Shown one piece after another: positions 8,427 through 17,458 of a stretch of DNA of 64,000 bases. Source of the DNA: an uncultured Oscillospiraceae bacterium (lineage in GTDB: Bacteria; Bacillota; Clostridia; Oscillospirales; Acutalibacteraceae); the NCBI GenBank assembly GCA_902492455.1, contig CABULH010000001.1:1-64000 (forward strand). Reading direction: 5' to 3'. Both the position numbers and the translations under genes were made by a program. The notes under the pieces were generated by a model, which did no database searches, was not told the origin of the DNA, and was given only the letters and a program-made list of their open reading frames with translations. Position 1 is the first letter of the stretch. Each line of letters opens with the position of its first letter.

Positions 8427-8792
8427 ATGATCAAACGGATCGAGCTGTACCGGCTGCGGAAAGAGCTGGAACGCTTGTATATTTGCATACGGTTTGACCC
8501 GGAGAAAAAGGGGCTTACCCGAGAGATCATCCCCTACAACTATCGCCTTTCCCTGAAAACCATTAGGCAGGGCAGTCTGATTCCTTATTTTCGGCTGGAA
8601 ATGGGGATTTACTCTCCCTTCCTGCCCCGAAAATTCAGACGATACGATTTCAACCGTGCGGTGCTTTATCTGCCGGTCCTGGTCTATGCCAACACCGCCG
8701 TGGCCGCCTGTATAGGGGCGCGGGATTTCCCCAAAGCACGCACCATGGCAGCGGCGTTGCTCAATCTGCCAGGTTTTCTGCTGGGGGAATAA
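8427..8792 (+). CDS. hypothetical protein upstream of the SWIM gene
   Basis: A 121-residue protein I do not recognise. The N-terminal half is basic and charged (IKRIELYRLRKELERLY). A motif-like FLPRKFRRYDFNRAVLYLPV follows, and the C-terminal third is Ala-rich and helical, ending LNLPGFLLGE. No signal peptide is present. GGAGG at 8411-8415 is only 2 nt from an ATG at 8418 and 11 nt from the ATG at 8427; I chose the latter. It is 39 bp upstream of the SWIM protein gene and shares its promoter, so the two may work together. Confidence 0.6.
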   Translation: MIKRIELYRLRKELERLYICIRFDPEKKGLTREIIPYNYRLSLKTIRQGSLIPYFRLEMGIYSPFLPRKFRRYDFNRAVLYLPVLVYANTAVAACIGARDFPKARTMAAALLNLPGFLLGE

Positions 8793-8831
8793 TGATAAAG
8801 AGGATGATTTCCAAACGGAAGGAGCGTAGCA

Positions 8832-10538
8832 ATGGGATACACTATTGACGAATTCCTTGAGTATGTGGAGCCGCGCATTTTTACACGGGGCGAGGACTAC
8901 TATGAAAACGGCATGGTGAAAAAGGTAATCAAGTCCGATGGGCACTATACCGCAAAAGTATCGGGAAGCAATACAACACCCTATACTGTGAAAATCTTTT
9001 TTGATAAAGATGAAACGATAGAAGATTGGTCCTGCTCCTGTCCCTATGATTTCAGCGATGTATGCAAACATATTGTGGCGTTGCTGCTGGCGATTGAAAA
9101 CGGGGATTATATTGAGAAAAAAACAGCTCAGCCTCCGAGCACGGCTGGGGATGAATCTCTGGGAAAATTGCTTGCCAATGCTGGCAAAAAAGAACTGGAG
9201 AGGCTGGTTTTGGACCATTGCCAGAGAGATGACAGTTTTCGTATGGAGACGATGGTAACCCTTTCCGCATCAGAAGAGCGGGCGTTTGTCTATTTAAAAG
9301 AGATGCTGCAGGCTTCTATCCGTCGCAACACCCACCGCGGTTATGTCGATTATCACGGCTGCGATAACATCTGCCGGGATATGGAAAGGGCGTTGGATAT
9401 CGCCCACGGCCATATGGAGCGAGGATGGTATTCGCAGGCAATAGATATCGCCCAATTGATCATTTTGACCTGTGTGAAACTCGCCTCCCATGCTGACAGC
9501 AGTTCCGGGTCTCTTTCCTTTACGGTTGACATTGCGCTGAAAATAATAGACTCGTGCATCGGTGCCTTGGTCCAAGTCACAGTATCCGATCCACAAAGAC
9601 GCAAGCAGCTCGGTAGTTTGCTTAAAACCGTCCGCAGCAGCGCGTTTGACGGATGGGAGGATTGGCGCTATGAACTGCTGCGCCAGGCGGCACGGCTGGC
9701 GAATTCCAAAAGCGCCCCCCAAATTTATGCACTGTTGGATCAGCTATTGGAGGAGCGAAAGGAGACAAATTATTTCGCACATATGCAACAGAAAGATAAA
9801 TGTATCCGCTATTATGTAATTTTGGCCGCTGAAGGGAAGGAAGCGGCTGGAATATATTTGGAGCAAAATCTGGATGTGGATGAGCTGAGATATTTGGCAG
9901 TGCAGGAAGAATTAAAGGGATGCCGCTTTGCGGATGCTGAACGCTTATGTTTGGATAAGACGAAAACCGCTCCAAATCGGAAAGTCTTCCCGGATCGATG
10001 GGAATATCTACTATATGAAATTTATCATCGATGGGGACGGAGGGATCAGGAAAAGGCACAGACTCGCCGGTTGCTCCTGTTGGGAGATCAGGCCTACTAC
10101 GAGCCGCTTAAAAGAATGCTGCAGGAAGAGGACCTCTGGGAAGCGGAGTATCCCGAACTGTTGGCGGCAATGGAAGCCGTCAGGCCCTGCCATGAGTATA
10201 TGGCTCTGCTTGCCCGCGAAGGGGAAAAAGAAAGGCTTATGGAGCAGGTACGCCGGCATCCGTATATGGTGTTTGATTACGGCAAGATGCTGCCTCCGTC
10301 TAATGCCGGAGAGGTGTATGACCTTTGTGCGGCCTTCATCCGGGAAAATGCGGCTCAGGCTTCTGAGAGAAAGGTCTATCGCGATCTGTGCAATAAGATC
10401 CGGCTGCTGAATGAATTCGGCGGAAAAGCGGAAGCGCAAGAACTGATCGATGAATTGATTCAGTCTTATCCTCGGCGGCCGGCTATGCTGGATGAGCTGG
10501 GGGAAATCCGCCGCAGGCTGATGGCGAATCAGAAATGA
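8832..10538 (+). CDS. SWIM zinc-finger protein
   Basis: 568 residues, soluble. The SWIM zinc finger (CxCxnCxH) is at C68, C70, C78 and H80 in the segment WSCSCPYDFSDVCKH, following a beta-rich N-terminal domain. The rest is almost wholly helical and reads like repeated helical hairpins (TPR-like), as in many SWIM proteins of Firmicutes. SWIM domains bind DNA or protein, and some sit next to SNF2 helicases; none is nearby. AAGGAGC precedes the ATG. The function is unknown beyond zinc binding. Confidence 0.85.
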   Translation: MGYTIDEFLEYVEPRIFTRGEDYYENGMVKKVIKSDGHYTAKVSGSNTTPYTVKIFFDKDETIEDWSCSCPYDFSDVCKHIVALLLAIENGDYIEKKTAQPPSTAGDESLGKLLANAGKKELERLVLDHCQRDDSFRMETMVTLSASEERAFVYLKEMLQASIRRNTHRGYVDYHGCDNICRDMERALDIAHGHMERGWYSQAIDIAQLIILTCVKLASHADSSSGSLSFTVDIALKIIDSCIGALVQVTVSDPQRRKQLGSLLKTVRSSAFDGWEDWRYELLRQAARLANSKSAPQIYALLDQLLEERKETNYFAHMQQKDKCIRYYVILAAEGKEAAGIYLEQNLDVDELRYLAVQEELKGCRFADAERLCLDKTKTAPNRKVFPDRWEYLLYEIYHRWGRRDQEKAQTRRLLLLGDQAYYEPLKRMLQEEDLWEAEYPELLAAMEAVRPCHEYMALLAREGEKERLMEQVRRHPYMVFDYGKMLPPSNAGEVYDLCAAFIRENAAQASERKVYRDLCNKIRLLNEFGGKAEAQELIDELIQSYPRRPAMLDELGEIRRRLMANQK

Positions 10539-10568
10539 CAGGTGGCGCCGATGGACAAACATAATAGG

Positions 10569-10616
10569 AAAGCAATCCACTCATCAAGCCGGAATCTGAT
10601 GAATGGATTGCTTTTC
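10569..10616. terminator. bidirectional terminator
   Basis: AAAGCAATCCACTCATCA pairs, with one mismatch, with TGATGAATGGATTGCTTT and is followed by TCTTTG. It separates the SWIM gene from the convergent TM2 gene. Confidence 0.7.
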
Positions 10617-10660
10617 TTTGACTTCCTCATGTCCCCATTTTATGGAAGGCATGACTTTAA

Positions 10661-11107
10661 TTATATATAATAAGGATTGGGCTTTGTCAGCAGAATAATC
10701 AGATCAATAAACCAGCCGATTCCGAACAAACCCATGGTAAAGATATACAGCACGCCCATCCCGGCTTTGTTCTCATAAAACTTATGTACGCCGATGAAGC
10801 CGAGAAAAAGACAAAGGAAAAAAGCCACCCATTTGCTCCGCTGCCGACCGGGCTGCACGACATTCTGAACAATGACGGTGGGCTGCTGCACATAGCCCTG
10901 CGGGGGATAGGGGACATATGGCTGCTGGGCATATACCACCTGTTGAGGCGGATAGGGCTGCTGAGGATACTGCTGTTGAGGCTGAGGGGGATAGTTCTGA
11001 TTCAGGGAAGCCTGCACTTTCTGCGCCCCGGTTTCCGCACTGACAGGATAGCCGCATTTGGGACAGAATTTTTTATCGGTCTGCGTACCGCATTTTTCGC
11101 AAAACAT
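10661..11107 (-). CDS. zinc-ribbon TM2 domain protein
   Basis: 148 residues. An N-terminal zinc ribbon (C3, C6, C15, C18; FCEKCG and FCPKCGYP) is followed by a Pro/Gln/Tyr-rich linker of tandem YPQQPYPPQQ-like units (about 38-80). A C-terminal TM2 domain comes last: two membrane helices joined by the GFIGVHKFYENKAGMGVLYI segment with the F/Y-x(3)-G-x(3)-L pattern. TM2 proteins are widespread and mostly uncharacterised. It is a single gene convergent with the SWIM gene. Confidence 0.88.
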   Translation of the reverse strand: MFCEKCGTQTDKKFCPKCGYPVSAETGAQKVQASLNQNYPPQPQQQYPQQPYPPQQVVYAQQPYVPYPPQGYVQQPTVIVQNVVQPGRQRSKWVAFFLCLFLGFIGVHKFYENKAGMGVLYIFTMGLFGIGWFIDLIILLTKPNPYYI

Positions 11108-11197
11108 ACTGTCAGATCCCTTCTGGATTCATAGGGAAGCGGTTGGCTTCCTGTTTCCATTATATAAGAAGCGGATGTATTTGACAAGCGGTATTTC

Positions 11198-11956
11198 TTA
11201 ATAGCGTCTGGCCTTGCGGGCCTGAAGATGCCAAGCGGTCCGCAGCAGCATCTCTTCCGGCAGCAGGCGGGTCAGCTGGCGGGCCAGCTTCATCTCCAGG
11301 CCGGGAATGATCACCATGCGGCGGCGGAACAGCTGATCCAGAGCATAGCGGGCCACATCGCCGCTGTCCTGCCCTTTTACGCTGAAGTGAACGCCCGCCA
11401 CCCGGTCGAATTCGGTTTTCACAGGACCGGGACACAGGGCGCTGATGGTTACAGCACTGCCCTTCCGGCGCAGCTCCTCATGAATGGCTTCGGTGAGGCG
11501 GAGCACATAGGCCTTGGAGGCGTAATACCCGGAGAGCAAAGGCCCGGGCAGAAAGGCGGCGGAAGAAGAAACATTGAGAATCATGCCGCTGTTTCGGCGG
11601 AGAAAATCCCGCAAAAAAAGTTTGGTGAGGATATGAACAGCCCGGATATTGGTATCCAACATCCGCAGCTCCTGTTCCAGATCGCTTTCATCAAAGGGGC
11701 CGAAAACGCCGAACCCGGCGTTATTGATCAGCACTTCCACCGGTTCCTCCCCGGTCATGGCGTAAAGCCGCCGGCAGTTGTCCGCGTCGGCGAGATCCAG
11801 TGCAATGGTGCGCACTCGGGTAGGCAATTCCGCCGCCAGTTCTTCCAGACGATCCTGTCGCCGGGCGACCACAATCAGATCATATCCGCGTCTGCTCAGC
11901 TCCCGGGCCATATCCCGGCCTATACCGGAACTGGCGCCTGTAACCATCGCCATCAT
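11198..11956 (-). CDS. short-chain dehydrogenase/reductase (SDR)
   Basis: 252 residues, classical SDR length. It has the NAD(P)-binding TGASSGIG motif at 6-13, an Arg-rich segment after the second strand (VARRQDR) suggesting NADPH, NNAG at 78-81, catalytic S130 and the Y144-x3-K148 pair in SGYYASK. The first strand is short (MMAMV), so the protein begins almost directly at the cofactor loop. GGAGAG precedes the start. It resembles YqjQ/DltE-type SDRs; the substrate cannot be told. It lies downstream of the amylase gene with its own AT-rich upstream region. Confidence 0.88.
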   Translation of the reverse strand: MMAMVTGASSGIGRDMARELSRRGYDLIVVARRQDRLEELAAELPTRVRTIALDLADADNCRRLYAMTGEEPVEVLINNAGFGVFGPFDESDLEQELRMLDTNIRAVHILTKLFLRDFLRRNSGMILNVSSSAAFLPGPLLSGYYASKAYVLRLTEAIHEELRRKGSAVTISALCPGPVKTEFDRVAGVHFSVKGQDSGDVARYALDQLFRRRMVIIPGLEMKLARQLTRLLPEEMLLRTAWHLQARKARRY

Positions 11957-12046
11957 GGAAATCTCTCCTTTTTCGACTACATATAGTATAATATATCAAT
12001 CAATAAACAAATTGTGTCGAACTCTGCCGGATATTTTTCGATGAAT

Positions 12047-13357
12047 TTATTCCGTTCGCCAGTAAGCTGCACTGAAGGGAGGCAGCACGCTGCCTCCACC
12101 GAAATCGTGATCTTCACCGGTGAGCAGATCCACCGCCCGGCCGGCCTCGGCATCAAAATGCGCGGTATAGGGATAGTCCGCTGCGTTAAGGGCAACGATC
12201 ACTGTTTGGCTGTCGTATCGGCGGCGGAATACAAACTGTTCATTTGTTAAGCACAGAGTGCGGAAATCGCCGTAGCACAGGGCGGTTTGCTCCCGATGGA
12301 CTGCGGCCAGCCGAGAGATCCAGTGAGTCAGCGAGGAGGAAAGCGGATGCTCAAAGCAGGGACGCAGAGGAGCATCGGAGGCGCCGCCTTTGCATCCTAT
12401 CGCTCCCCATTCGCTACCGTAATAAACACACGGAATACCCGGCATAGAAAATAACAGAGCGTATAACAAGTCGAGGTGGCGCATATCCTGCAGAAGACTG
12501 GCGATACGGGTCACATCATGGTTGTCTGCGAAGCAGAAAAGATGCTTGTCCTTGTAGAGAGTCCAGCTTTCCGGGCCGAATTGACGCTGCAGGGAATGAG
12601 CAATCTCAAACAGATTATGGGAATTGAAGCTGGAATACAAGCCTTTATAGCATTCATAATTGGTAACGCTGTGAAGCAGCCGGTCACCCAGCAGCCGGTT
12701 GTAATCTCCGTGAAGCATTTCGCCCACCAGAAAAAAGTCAGGCTTCACTTTGTCGCAGAATTCCCGCAGCCGTTCCACAAAGCCCTGATCCAGGGAATAG
12801 GCCACGTCCAGCCGCAGACCGTCGATATCAAATTGTTTCACCCAGCTTTGAACGCTGTTCAGCAGGTGATCCGTTACCTCCGGATTGCGCAGGTTGAGCT
12901 TCACCAGCTCCTCATGGCCCTCCCAGCCTTCATACCAGAGGCCGTCGTTATAGCGGTTGTTGCCGTCAAAACGAAGATAGAACCAGTCACGATAGGGAGA
13001 ATTTTCCCGCTGGCGCAGCACGTCCTGAAAAGCCCAAAAACCTCGTCCAACATGGTTGAAAACCCCATCCAGCACCACCCGAATCCCTGCCCGGTGCAAA
13101 GCGGCGCAGACGTCGGCGAAATCCTCGTTGTTTCCCAGCCGGCAATCCAGCCGGGTGAAATCCCGGGTATCATAGCCGTGACGGTCGGATTCAAAGACCG
13201 GGCAGAAATAGACGGCATTGGCGTTAAGGGAGAGGATGTGGGGAATCCAGTCCATCACCTTGCGGATTCGGGGAACCTCCACGCCGTCGTTTTCCTCCGG
13301 TGCACCGCAGCAGCCCAGAGGATAGATTTGATAGAATACACTTTCATATGCCCACAT
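12047..13357 (-). CDS. GH13 alpha-amylase family glycosidase
   Basis: 436 residues, cytoplasmic (no signal peptide). GH13 conserved regions are visible: DGVFNHVGRGFWAF (region I), the GLRLDVAYSLD nucleophile Asp (region II), FFLVGEMLHGDYN acid/base Glu (region III) and FADNHDVTRI (region IV, transition-state Asp). The N-terminal YQIYPLGCCGAPEEND start and short C-terminal domain resemble small maltodextrin glucosidases of glycogen loci. The start was chosen at the ATG with AAAGGA upstream; an upstream in-frame start adds 24 unlikely residues. It follows the glgBCDA terminator, so it may be expressed separately. Likely role: intracellular alpha-glucan turnover. Confidence 0.9.
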   Translation of the reverse strand: MWAYESVFYQIYPLGCCGAPEENDGVEVPRIRKVMDWIPHILSLNANAVYFCPVFESDRHGYDTRDFTRLDCRLGNNEDFADVCAALHRAGIRVVLDGVFNHVGRGFWAFQDVLRQRENSPYRDWFYLRFDGNNRYNDGLWYEGWEGHEELVKLNLRNPEVTDHLLNSVQSWVKQFDIDGLRLDVAYSLDQGFVERLREFCDKVKPDFFLVGEMLHGDYNRLLGDRLLHSVTNYECYKGLYSSFNSHNLFEIAHSLQRQFGPESWTLYKDKHLFCFADNHDVTRIASLLQDMRHLDLLYALLFSMPGIPCVYYGSEWGAIGCKGGASDAPLRPCFEHPLSSSLTHWISRLAAVHREQTALCYGDFRTLCLTNEQFVFRRRYDSQTVIVALNAADYPYTAHFDAEAGRAVDLLTGEDHDFGGGSVLPPFSAAYWRTE

Positions 13358-13449
13358 ATACGCAAGTCCTTTCAGAGAGACGATTCTGTCAATAGGCTTC
13401 CCCTGCGCCCTGCAGAATATGAATCCCAATGTTCAGGACAGGGAGAGGG

Positions 13450-13493
13450 AAAAACCACCCGCGGGCCATTCTTTAGTCCCGCAGGTGGTTTTC
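13450..13493 (-). terminator. terminator of the glgBCDA operon
   Basis: Read on the minus strand, GAAAACCACCTGCGGG pairs with CCCGCGGGTGGTTTTT with a single bulge, ending in a T-run. It lies 58 bp after glgA and before the amylase gene. Confidence 0.7.
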
Positions 13494-13550
13494 AGGTAAG
13501 GATAAAATATACGGAGTTCAAAAGCGCGAAGTACCGCTCTGACCGGGATG

Positions 13551-14975
13551 TCAGGCTTCCTTCAGCAGCGCCCGATACAGCCGGATATATTCGTTGGCCG
13601 AGCGTCCCCAGCTGAAATCCGCCTTCAGCGCCCGGTCCACCAGGATGGGCCAGTCGTTTTTATTGCCATAAGCCCCCAGCGCCCGGCGGATGGATTCCAG
13701 CATATCATTGGCGTTATAGGTTTTGAAGGTAAAGCCGATGCCGTAACCGTCTCCGCAGTCGGTAATGCTGTCCTTGAGGCCCCCGGTTTCCCGCACTACA
13801 GGAACGGTACCGTAACGGCAGGCCACCATCTGGGACAAGCCGCAGGGTTCGCTTTTGGAGGGCATGAGGAAAATATCCGCGCCTGCATAGATTTTCCGTG
13901 CCAGCTCAGGGACAAATCCCGCGCAGTAGCAGAATTTATCGGGATGGCGGCTCTGTGCCTCCCGGAAGAAGTTCTCATACGTCCAGTCGCCGGAACCCAG
14001 CAGCACCATCTGAACGTCCGCCTGGAGAAGTTCATCCAGTACATATTTCACCAGATCCAGTCCCTTATGGGAGACCAGCCGGGTAACCATACCGATCAGC
14101 GGCACGTCCGACCGTTGAGGCAGATTCAGCCGCTCCTGGAGGGCCCGCTTGTTTTCCGCCTTGCCGGAGGGATCCTCCGCCGAATAGTGGGCATAAATAT
14201 CCGGATCGGTTTCCGGATTATAGCTGTCGGTATCAATACCGTTGAGGATGCCGGACAGCTTGAAGCTGCGCAGCCGGAGAATGGTATCCAGCCCATGGGC
14301 ATACCAGGGATCCAGCAGCTCTTCCGCATAGGTGGGGCTGACGGTGGTCACCCGGTCGGCCATTTCGATGGCCCCCTTCATCAGGTTGACACAGCCGTCC
14401 TGCTCCACGATACTCTTGGCCGACTGGGGAATGCCGAAAACATCCTCCAATATCTCCATGCCGTATTTGCCCTGATACTGGATATTGTGGATGGTGTATA
14501 CCATTTTCATGTTCTCGTAGCCTTCCCGCTGGTCGTAGAACAGATGATAGTACACCGGAATCAAGGCAGTCTGCCAGTCGTTGGCGTGAATGATATCCGG
14601 ATGAAAATCGATGTGGGGCAGCATCTCCAGCACCGCCCGCGCCAGAAAGGCGAACCGCTCCGCGTCGTCATAATGGCCGTAGAGGCCGGGGCGCTTGAAG
14701 TAATACTGGTTATCCAGCAGGTAATAAATCACCCCGTTATGTTTGGCCTCGAACACACCGCAGTATTGGCGTCTCCAAGCCACCGGCACCGATAGGCTGG
14801 TGAGGAAGGTCATGTTGTCCCGCAGGTGCTGAGGTACCGATTCATACAGCGGCAGCACCACCCGGCAGCCGATCAGCCGGGTCCGCAGGGCCTTGGGCAG
14901 CGATCCTGCCACGTCCGCCAAGCCGCCGGAGGCGGCAAAGGGAAGCGCTTCACTGGTGGCGTATAATACTTTCAT
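13551..14975 (-). CDS. glgA: glycogen synthase (ADP-glucose)
   Basis: Transfers glucose from ADP-glucose to the alpha-1,4-glucan chain; GT5 family, 474 residues, normal length. The N-terminus MKVLYATSEALPFAASGGLADV carries the K-x-G-G-L-type ADP-glucose loop (here SGGL). The C-terminal half has the donor-site SKSEPCGLSQM and RETGGLKDSI motifs. The start is the ATG preceded by AAAGGACAGGG; an upstream in-frame start overlaps glgD and is less likely. It is the last gene of the glgBCDA operon. Confidence 0.97.
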   Translation of the reverse strand: MKVLYATSEALPFAASGGLADVAGSLPKALRTRLIGCRVVLPLYESVPQHLRDNMTFLTSLSVPVAWRRQYCGVFEAKHNGVIYYLLDNQYYFKRPGLYGHYDDAERFAFLARAVLEMLPHIDFHPDIIHANDWQTALIPVYYHLFYDQREGYENMKMVYTIHNIQYQGKYGMEILEDVFGIPQSAKSIVEQDGCVNLMKGAIEMADRVTTVSPTYAEELLDPWYAHGLDTILRLRSFKLSGILNGIDTDSYNPETDPDIYAHYSAEDPSGKAENKRALQERLNLPQRSDVPLIGMVTRLVSHKGLDLVKYVLDELLQADVQMVLLGSGDWTYENFFREAQSRHPDKFCYCAGFVPELARKIYAGADIFLMPSKSEPCGLSQMVACRYGTVPVVRETGGLKDSITDCGDGYGIGFTFKTYNANDMLESIRRALGAYGNKNDWPILVDRALKADFSWGRSANEYIRLYRALLKEA

Positions 14976-15045
14976 CTCTTGTTCCCTGTCCTTTCCGCGT
15001 TTTCCATGTTGGAAGTACGCCGGGTTTATGGGCGGGCATCCGGTT

Positions 15046-16158
15046 TTACACCACCGAGCCCTTGCTGACGAATACCGGATAGCTGTCAAAGCCGGTCAGG
15101 GTGCGGCCGTCCTTGATCACCACGTTCTTATCCAGGATCACGGCGCTGAGCCGGGTGGCCCGGCAGATCACCGATCCCTGCATCACAATGCAGTCCTCCA
15201 GTACCGCGTCCCGCTCGATCTGCACATCCCGGAAGATGATGGAGCGGGTGATAGAGCCTTCGATTTTGCTGCCGTCGGCCACCAGGGAATCCTCCACATG
15301 GGCGTGCAGGCCGTAAACTGCCGGTGCACAGTCCCGCACTTTGGTGTAGATGGGCCGTCGGCTGGGGAAGAGAGCAGCCCGCACCCCGGGATTCAGCAGA
15401 TCCATATTGGCGCGGAAATAGCTGTTCAGATCACAGATCACCGAGGTGTATTCCGGCACCTCGTAGCCGAAGATCCGCAGGGAATCCACGTTGCGCTGCA
15501 GCACGTCCCGCTCAAAATGCATCCGGTTGCGGCTGACGGCGGCGCTGATCAGCCGCATCAGCACGCTTTTCGACATGGTGTATAATCCCAAACCATAGGC
15601 GCCCTTCTCCTCGCCGCCCGGGCCCAGGATCATATCGTTAATCCTGCCGTCTTCGTCCATATACAGCAGCAGATTGTCCATCAAAGGGGGAACCGCCCCC
15701 TGCTTGTAGGCCACGGTGATATCCGCGCCGGAGGCAAGGTGAGTCTCCACCAGCCGGTCGTAGTCTATGTTGCCCACCACATGACAATCGGAGAGCACCA
15801 CGTACTCCTCTTTGGAATTGCGCAGGAAGGGCTGAATGCCGTTGAGGGAAGCAATCCGGCCGTTGTACATCTCGTCGCTGGTGCCGAAGGGCGGCAGAAA
15901 ATACAGGCCCTCGTTCTTTCGGGACAGATCCCAGGCCTTGCCGGAACCGATGTGATCCATCAGCGACTGATAGTTGCTTTTGGTGATGATGCCCACCTTG
16001 GAAATACCCGCGTTCACCATGTTGGACAGGGTAAAATCGATCAGGCGGTAGCGGCCGCCGAAGGGTACGGAACCCAGCGCCCGCACACTGGTGAGATCTC
16101 TCAGCTGCTCGTCATGCATATTGGAAAACAGCAGGCCAAGCACATTATTGTTTCTCAT
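15046..16158 (-). CDS. glgD: glucose-1-phosphate adenylyltransferase regulatory subunit
   Basis: 370 residues, paralogous to GlgC and a hallmark of Firmicute glycogen operons. It keeps the nucleotidyltransferase fold (GGRYRLIDFTLSNMVNAGI, GSGKAWDLSR) and the C-terminal left-handed beta helix. The N-terminal LLFSNMHDEQL replaces the GGxGxRL nucleotide loop, so it should be catalytically weak and act with GlgC as a heterotetramer, as known for Bacillus and Ruminococcus GlgCD. It lies between glgC (73 bp) and glgA (70 bp). Confidence 0.96.
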   Translation of the reverse strand: MRNNNVLGLLFSNMHDEQLRDLTSVRALGSVPFGGRYRLIDFTLSNMVNAGISKVGIITKSNYQSLMDHIGSGKAWDLSRKNEGLYFLPPFGTSDEMYNGRIASLNGIQPFLRNSKEEYVVLSDCHVVGNIDYDRLVETHLASGADITVAYKQGAVPPLMDNLLLYMDEDGRINDMILGPGGEEKGAYGLGLYTMSKSVLMRLISAAVSRNRMHFERDVLQRNVDSLRIFGYEVPEYTSVICDLNSYFRANMDLLNPGVRAALFPSRRPIYTKVRDCAPAVYGLHAHVEDSLVADGSKIEGSITRSIIFRDVQIERDAVLEDCIVMQGSVICRATRLSAVILDKNVVIKDGRTLTGFDSYPVFVSKGSVV

Positions 16159-16230
16159 AATTGTACGCTCATTCCTTTCCGCGTGGCTCCGCCGCTGCGG
16201 CAGATCCCGGAGCCGAATTGCAGGAGGGGC

Positions 16231-17445
16231 TTATTCCGCCGCGGTAATATCGGTATCCACCATGGCCCTGGCCGGGACGGTGCAGCCGTCGCCCACCCGG
16301 ACGCCGGCTGCGATCACCGCCACGCCCCAATCCTTGGTGTCCTCCAGCTCCTCTGGCCGGGCGCCCACCAGGGCGTTTTCCCCGATGACCGCGTTTTCTG
16401 CCACAATGGCATAATGAACCCTGGCACCCTTTTTGATGATTGCCCCGGGCATGATGATGGAGTCGCGGATTTCCGCCCCCTCCTCGATGGTCACACCCGC
16501 GAACAGCACCGAAAAGTCCACATTGCCGTAGATATTGCCCCCTTCGGAAATCATGCTGTTTTCCACCACGGCGCCGGCGGCGACATAGTGGGGAGGCAGT
16601 CCGGGATTACGGGAGTAGATTCGCCATTCCATATCGGACAGATCCAGGGGAACCTTGGGATTGAGCAGGTCCATGTTGGCCTCCCACAGGCTCTCGATGG
16701 TGCCTACGTCCTTCCAATATCCTTCAAACCGATAGGCCACCATGGTTTCTCCGGCAGCCAGCATGGAGGGCAGCACGTTTTTACCGAAATCGTTCTGAGA
16801 TTTGGGATCCTTCTCGTCAGCGTTGAGGTATTGGCGCAGCTTGTTCCAAGAGAAAACATAGATGCCCATGGAGGCCAGATTGCTTTTGGGCTTCTTGGGC
16901 TTCTCCTCAAACTCATAAATAGTGCCGTCCTCATGGGTGTTCAGGATGCCGAATCGGCTGGCTTCGGACATCTCCACCTCGATCACCGCCACGGTGCAGG
17001 CGGCATTCTTCTTCTGATGAAAGGCAATCATCTTGGAATAATCCATTTTATAAATATGATCTCCGGATAGCACCAGCACATATTCCGGATTATACCGCTC
17101 AATAAAGGGAATATTCTGGTAGATGGCATTGGCGGTGCCCTTGTACCAATCCGCACCCTTGTTGCGCTGATAGGGGGGCAGCACATGCACGCCGGCGTCC
17201 ATCCGGTCCAGATCCCAGGGCTGACCGGATCCGATGTAGTCGTTGAGCTCCAAAGGCTGATATTGGGTCAGCACTCCCACCGTTTCGATGCCGGAGTTGA
17301 CGCAGTTGGAGAGAGGAAAATCGATGATGCGGTATTTGCCGCCATAGGGCACGGCGGGCTTGGCGATATTTTTGGTAAGGGCGTACAGACGGCTTCCCTG
17401 GCCTCCGGCCAGTAGCATGGCCACGCATTCCTGCTTGCGGAACAT
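16231..17445 (-). CDS. glgC: glucose-1-phosphate adenylyltransferase (ADP-glucose synthase)
   Basis: Makes ADP-glucose from ATP and glucose-1-phosphate, the committed step of glycogen synthesis. 404 residues. The catalytic loop is intact (LAGGQGSRLYALT, then KPAVPYGGKYRIIDFPLSNC), with GTANAIYQN, the metal/base Asp in LSGDHIYKMDY and the sugar-phosphate motif YEFEEKPKKPKSN. The C-terminal beta-helix ends at ARAMVDTDI. It starts 13 bp after glgB, with an AGGAGGGATCTCTC site. It works with the GlgD encoded next. Confidence 0.98.
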   Translation of the reverse strand: MFRKQECVAMLLAGGQGSRLYALTKNIAKPAVPYGGKYRIIDFPLSNCVNSGIETVGVLTQYQPLELNDYIGSGQPWDLDRMDAGVHVLPPYQRNKGADWYKGTANAIYQNIPFIERYNPEYVLVLSGDHIYKMDYSKMIAFHQKKNAACTVAVIEVEMSEASRFGILNTHEDGTIYEFEEKPKKPKSNLASMGIYVFSWNKLRQYLNADEKDPKSQNDFGKNVLPSMLAAGETMVAYRFEGYWKDVGTIESLWEANMDLLNPKVPLDLSDMEWRIYSRNPGLPPHYVAAGAVVENSMISEGGNIYGNVDFSVLFAGVTIEEGAEIRDSIIMPGAIIKKGARVHYAIVAENAVIGENALVGARPEELEDTKDWGVAVIAAGVRVGDGCTVPARAMVDTDITAAE

Positions 17446-17458
17446 AGAGAGATCCCTC

